From: an uncultured Eubacteriales bacterium
GTDB taxonomy: Bacteria; Bacillota; Clostridia; Lachnospirales; Lachnospiraceae
Length of the DNA: 64,000 bases
NCBI GenBank assembly: GCA_900314845.1
Contig: OMWV01000011.1
Location: forward strand, 62,001-126,000
Reading direction: 5' to 3'
In this document: piece by piece, positions 61,796 through 64,000 of the stretch
Numbering within the stretch: position 1 is the stretch's first letter
Layout: each line of letters begins with the position of its first letter
Program-made: the position numbers and the translations under genes
Notes under the pieces: model-generated
What the model was told of the DNA's origin: nothing
What the model saw: only the letters and a program-made list of their open reading frames with translations
Databases searched by the model: none

Positions 61796-61828
61796 AAAAA
61801 AGCGTCACAGATCGTATGACGCTTTTTT
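61796..61828. terminator. Bidirectional terminator between yqeK and the minus-strand gene
   Basis: AAAAAAGCGTCA (61796-61807) and TGACGCTTTTTT (61817-61828) form a perfect 12-base stem with a 9-base loop, working for yqeK and for the convergent gene at 61864. Confidence 0.93.
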
Positions 61829-61863
61829 CATTCCATACAGGTTATTATTTTAACGAACTGATC

Positions 61864-62187
61864 TTATAGGGACTCTTCCAGAAGGCTGATGACACGGCCT
61901 ATGGCCTTGTCGAAGAGACCGTTCTTTACCCGTCTCTGGAACCAGTTCTCGCCGCAGAAATATCCCTCTCTCATGAGGGCGGTCAGGATAGCGCAGGCAA
62001 GATCGTAATCCGCGCCGTCCAGCCTCGCGAGTTCTTCATCTATGTTGATAGAAGAATCAGAACTCATGTACTTCTCATAATCTTCCTTGTAGACTCCTGT
62101 CTTTTTCAGGATCTGGGTGACGCCGTATACGTGCTGGACCTGGGGTTTTATCCTCCTGAGCTCGCTGATAATCTCTTTCTTATCCAT
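61864..62187 (-). CDS. DUF6508-like protein
   Basis: A 107-residue protein. The segment LARLDGADYDLACAILTALMREGYFCGENWFQRR and the ending AIGRVISLLEESL match the pattern of small Firmicute proteins grouped as DUF6508; function is unknown. There is no signal or membrane segment. GGAGGTTCCTT precedes ATG 62187 and the shared terminator lies at its end, so it is a single-gene unit divergent from topA. Confidence 0.75.
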   Translation of the reverse strand: MDKKEIISELRRIKPQVQHVYGVTQILKKTGVYKEDYEKYMSSDSSINIDEELARLDGADYDLACAILTALMREGYFCGENWFQRRVKNGLFDKAIGRVISLLEESL

Positions 62188-62307
62188 AAGGAACCTCCTT
62201 GTTTATATGTTTAAAATACATATTTCTCCTACGGCTATCATAGCACAGTTTCTAACAAAATGAGAAATTGTTGTAAAATATCGCATATATACAGCGGATT
62301 TTTTCAC

Positions 62308-62336
62308 TTGCTTAATCAAAAAAAGTAGTGTATGCT
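62308..62336 (+). promoter_or_regulatory. Probable promoter of topA
   Basis: TTGCTT (62308-62313), a 17-base spacer and TATGCT (62331-62336). A TATAAT at 62346-62351 lacks a -35. The DNA around 62250-62400 is AT-rich, as expected for a supercoiling-sensitive promoter. The rest of the 62188-62419 gap shows nothing further. Confidence 0.55.
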
Positions 62337-62419
62337 AGTAAACTGTATAATTAATCAAGACAAAGACGTTTTTCTGCGTTTATTTTTATATAAGGATATC
62401 CTGAAGGAGGAAAGCCGGC

Positions 62420-64000
62420 GTGGCTAGCAGTAATTTAGTGATAGTAGAGTCTCCCGCAAAGGCGAAGACGATAAAGAGATTTCTTGGACGAAATTACAGC
62501 GTGGAAGCCTCTTACGGTCATGTAAGAGATCTTCCAAGAAGTCAGCTGGGCATAGATGTCGAGAATGATTTCGAGCCCAGGTATATAACCATCCGGGGAA
62601 AGGGCAGTATTCTGGCCCAGCTTCGCAAGGAAGCAAAGAAGGCAGATAAGATCTATCTGGCAACGGACCCGGACCGTGAGGGAGAAGCTATCTCCTGGCA
62701 TCTGGCAGCGGCACTGAAGCTTGATGAGAGTCAGATCCACAGAATTACATTTAACGAGATCACAAAGAAGGCAGTCAAGGAAGCGATAAAGCATCCCAGG
62801 GACATAGACATGAACCTGGTGAATGCCCAGCAGGCTAGGAGGATCCTTGACAGGCTGGTAGGCTATCTGATCAGCCCCATACTCTGGAAGAAGGTGAAGA
62901 GGGGCCTGTCTGCCGGCAGGGTCCAGTCTGTCGCTCTAAAACTGATCTGCGACAGGGAGAAGGAGATAGATGCTTTCATTCCGGATGAGTACTGGTCCCT
63001 GGATGTGCTGCTTGATGTGGCAGGGGAGAAGAAGCCTCTTACCGCCAGATATTACGGAAAGAATAATCAGAAGATAGAACTCCATTCCAGGGAAGAAGTA
63101 GAGCAGGTTCAGAAGGAGTTGGAGGGGGCTGCCTACGAGGTATGCGAGGTGAAGAAAGGAAAGAGGACCAGAAAGTGCCCTGTTCCCTTCACAACGAGCA
63201 CATTGCAGCAGGAAGCCTCAAAGAGACTGAATTTCTCTACCCAGAAGACAATGAGCATCGCCCAGCAGCTCTATGAAGGTGTTGATATAAAGGGAGCCGG
63301 GACCGTCGGTCTTATTACATATCTGAGAACAGACTCGACCAGGATCTCCGATGAGGCAGACGCGGCTGTCAGAGAATTTATCAAGGATGAATTCGGCCAG
63401 GATTATGTATCGGAGAAGGCCAGAGCTGTTGAGAAAGGACGGAATGTGCAGGATGCCCACGAAGCCATCCGGCCCACATCCATGGAGATGACCCCCATAA
63501 GGGTCAAGGAATCCCTTTCCCGGGATCAGTTCAGGCTCTATCAGCTGATCTGGAACAGGTTTACTGCCAGCAGGATGAACGATGCCGTCTATGAGACGAC
63601 GAATGTAAAGATCGGCGCCGGTGATCATATATTTACCGTATCCGCGTCCAAGGTCTCTTTTGAAGGGTTTATGGCGGTCTATAAGCCGGACGATGAGAAG
63701 AAAAGCGGCAACGTCATATCGAAAAGCCTTTCCCGGGACAGCCGGATAAGCTTTAACTCCTTTGACGCAAAGCAGCATTTTACTCAGCCGCCCGCTCATT
63801 TTACAGAGGCATCCCTTGTCCATACACTGGAAGCTCTGGGCATAGGAAGGCCCAGTACCTACGCGCCGACTATCACGACCATTATGGCCAGGCATTATGT
63901 GACAAAGGAGAACAAGAACCTTTATGTGACGGAGATCGGCCAGGTCGTCAACGATATGATCACAGCGGGATTTCCCAGCATCGTGAATGTTGATTTTACA
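62420..64000 (+). CDS. topA: DNA topoisomerase I, N-terminal part (runs off the window)
   Basis: Type IA topoisomerase that relaxes negative supercoils. The visible 527 codons begin with GTG 62420, 9 bases after AAGGAGG, and read ASSNLVIVESPAKAKTIKRFLG. Motifs are the Toprim residues in VIVESPAKAK and DPDREGEAISWHL, the RRILDRLVGYLISP arch and the active tyrosine in GLITYLRTDSTRIS, then DAHEAIRPTS. No stop is met before 64000, so the zinc-finger C-terminus is outside. All catalytic residues are intact. Confidence 0.97.
   Translation, partial: MASSNLVIVESPAKAKTIKRFLGRNYSVEASYGHVRDLPRSQLGIDVENDFEPRYITIRGKGSILAQLRKEAKKADKIYLATDPDREGEAISWHLAAALKLDESQIHRITFNEITKKAVKEAIKHPRDIDMNLVNAQQARRILDRLVGYLISPILWKKVKRGLSAGRVQSVALKLICDREKEIDAFIPDEYWSLDVLLDVAGEKKPLTARYYGKNNQKIELHSREEVEQVQKELEGAAYEVCEVKKGKRTRKCPVPFTTSTLQQEASKRLNFSTQKTMSIAQQLYEGVDIKGAGTVGLITYLRTDSTRISDEADAAVREFIKDEFGQDYVSEKARAVEKGRNVQDAHEAIRPTSMEMTPIRVKESLSRDQFRLYQLIWNRFTASRMNDAVYETTNVKIGAGDHIFTVSASKVSFEGFMAVYKPDDEKKSGNVISKSLSRDSRISFNSFDAKQHFTQPPAHFTEASLVHTLEALGIGRPSTYAPTITTIMARHYVTKENKNLYVTEIGQVVNDMITAGFPSIVNVDFT

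Noticed and set aside
1-64000. tRNA, rRNA, CRISPR arrays, insertion sequences, prophage genes
   Set aside because: Looked for cloverleaf-like CCA-ending segments, regular repeats, transposase or integrase motifs and phage structural genes; none was seen by eye.

Overview
This 64 kb window reads as an ordinary chromosomal core region of a Gram-positive clostridium, most likely a Lachnospiraceae-type Firmicute. The evidence is the conserved Firmicute blocks: rnc-smc-ftsY, ylxM-ffh-rpsP-khpA-rimM-trmD, DUF512-der-plsY, phoH-ybeY, and radical SAM-DUF2344-rng-rplU-prp-rpmA-obgE-yhbY-nadD-yqeK. Other pointers are an L27 with a cleavable N-terminal extension, strong AGGAGG-type ribosome sites, sigma-A promoters of TTGACA-N17-TATAAT type, and occasional TTG/GTG starts. 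Genes are dense and mostly on the + strand. I see no rRNA or tRNA gene, CRISPR array, insertion sequence or prophage.

Layout. 1-4656: end of rnc, smc, ftsY. 4664-8541: a minus-strand block (membrane protein, GntP-type permease, acyl-CoA:acetate CoA-transferase) whose last two genes appear to be driven by a sigma-54 promoter with an upstream dyad. 8785-12550: ylxM, ffh, rpsP, khpA, rimM, trmD. 12632-15660: lutC and a lutB-lutA fusion. 15703-18844: MocR-type regulator pdxR divergent from pdxST. 18863-20512: a small acidic orphan, rplS, lepB. 20561-31977: rbgA, rnhB, yraN, pgeF, a DUF512 radical-SAM-like protein, der, plsY, rnhA, an RsmF-like methylase, two pseudouridine synthases flanking a HAD hydrolase, recU. 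32000-36332: a short his operon (hisZGDBI). 36371-41147: a free-standing editing protein, alaS, a CapA-like protein. 41221-46050: rpsU, phoH, ybeY, a DUF3048 lipoprotein, a SpoVB/MurJ-like flippase. 46062-51093: two flavoproteins, a DUF896 protein, fthC, proA. 51110-52464: pyrBI on the minus strand. 52529-61828: Sel1/SseB-like protein, radical SAM protein, DUF2344, rng, then the L21-Prp-L27-Obg block. 61864-64000: a minus-strand DUF6508-like gene and the start of topA.

How the genes work together. The window concentrates functions for ribosome assembly and protein targeting (SRP and its receptor, RimM, RbgA, Der, Obg, YhbY, r-proteins, modification enzymes), RNA turnover (RNases III, G, HI, HII, YbeY) and chromosome maintenance (SMC, RecU, TopA). 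Amino-acid (His, Pro), pyrimidine, PLP, NAD and folate steps are interspersed.

No clearly undescribed multi-gene system is evident. The points most worth a second look are: a candidate sigma-54 promoter and enhancer dyad for the CoA-transferase operon; three proteins whose family-defining active-site residues are changed (PdxR lysine to Met, signal peptidase lysine to Arg, CapA-like metal ligands lost); a LutB-LutA fusion placed between trmD and rplS; a candidate leaderless rnhB mRNA; a terminator-like hairpin in the alaS leader; paired direct repeats against the rpsU promoter; and a Sel1-SseB-like protein coupled to the radical SAM-Rng operon. Start sites were chosen by ribosome-site spacing and family N-termini. 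All family assignments rest on motif recognition, not on database searches.
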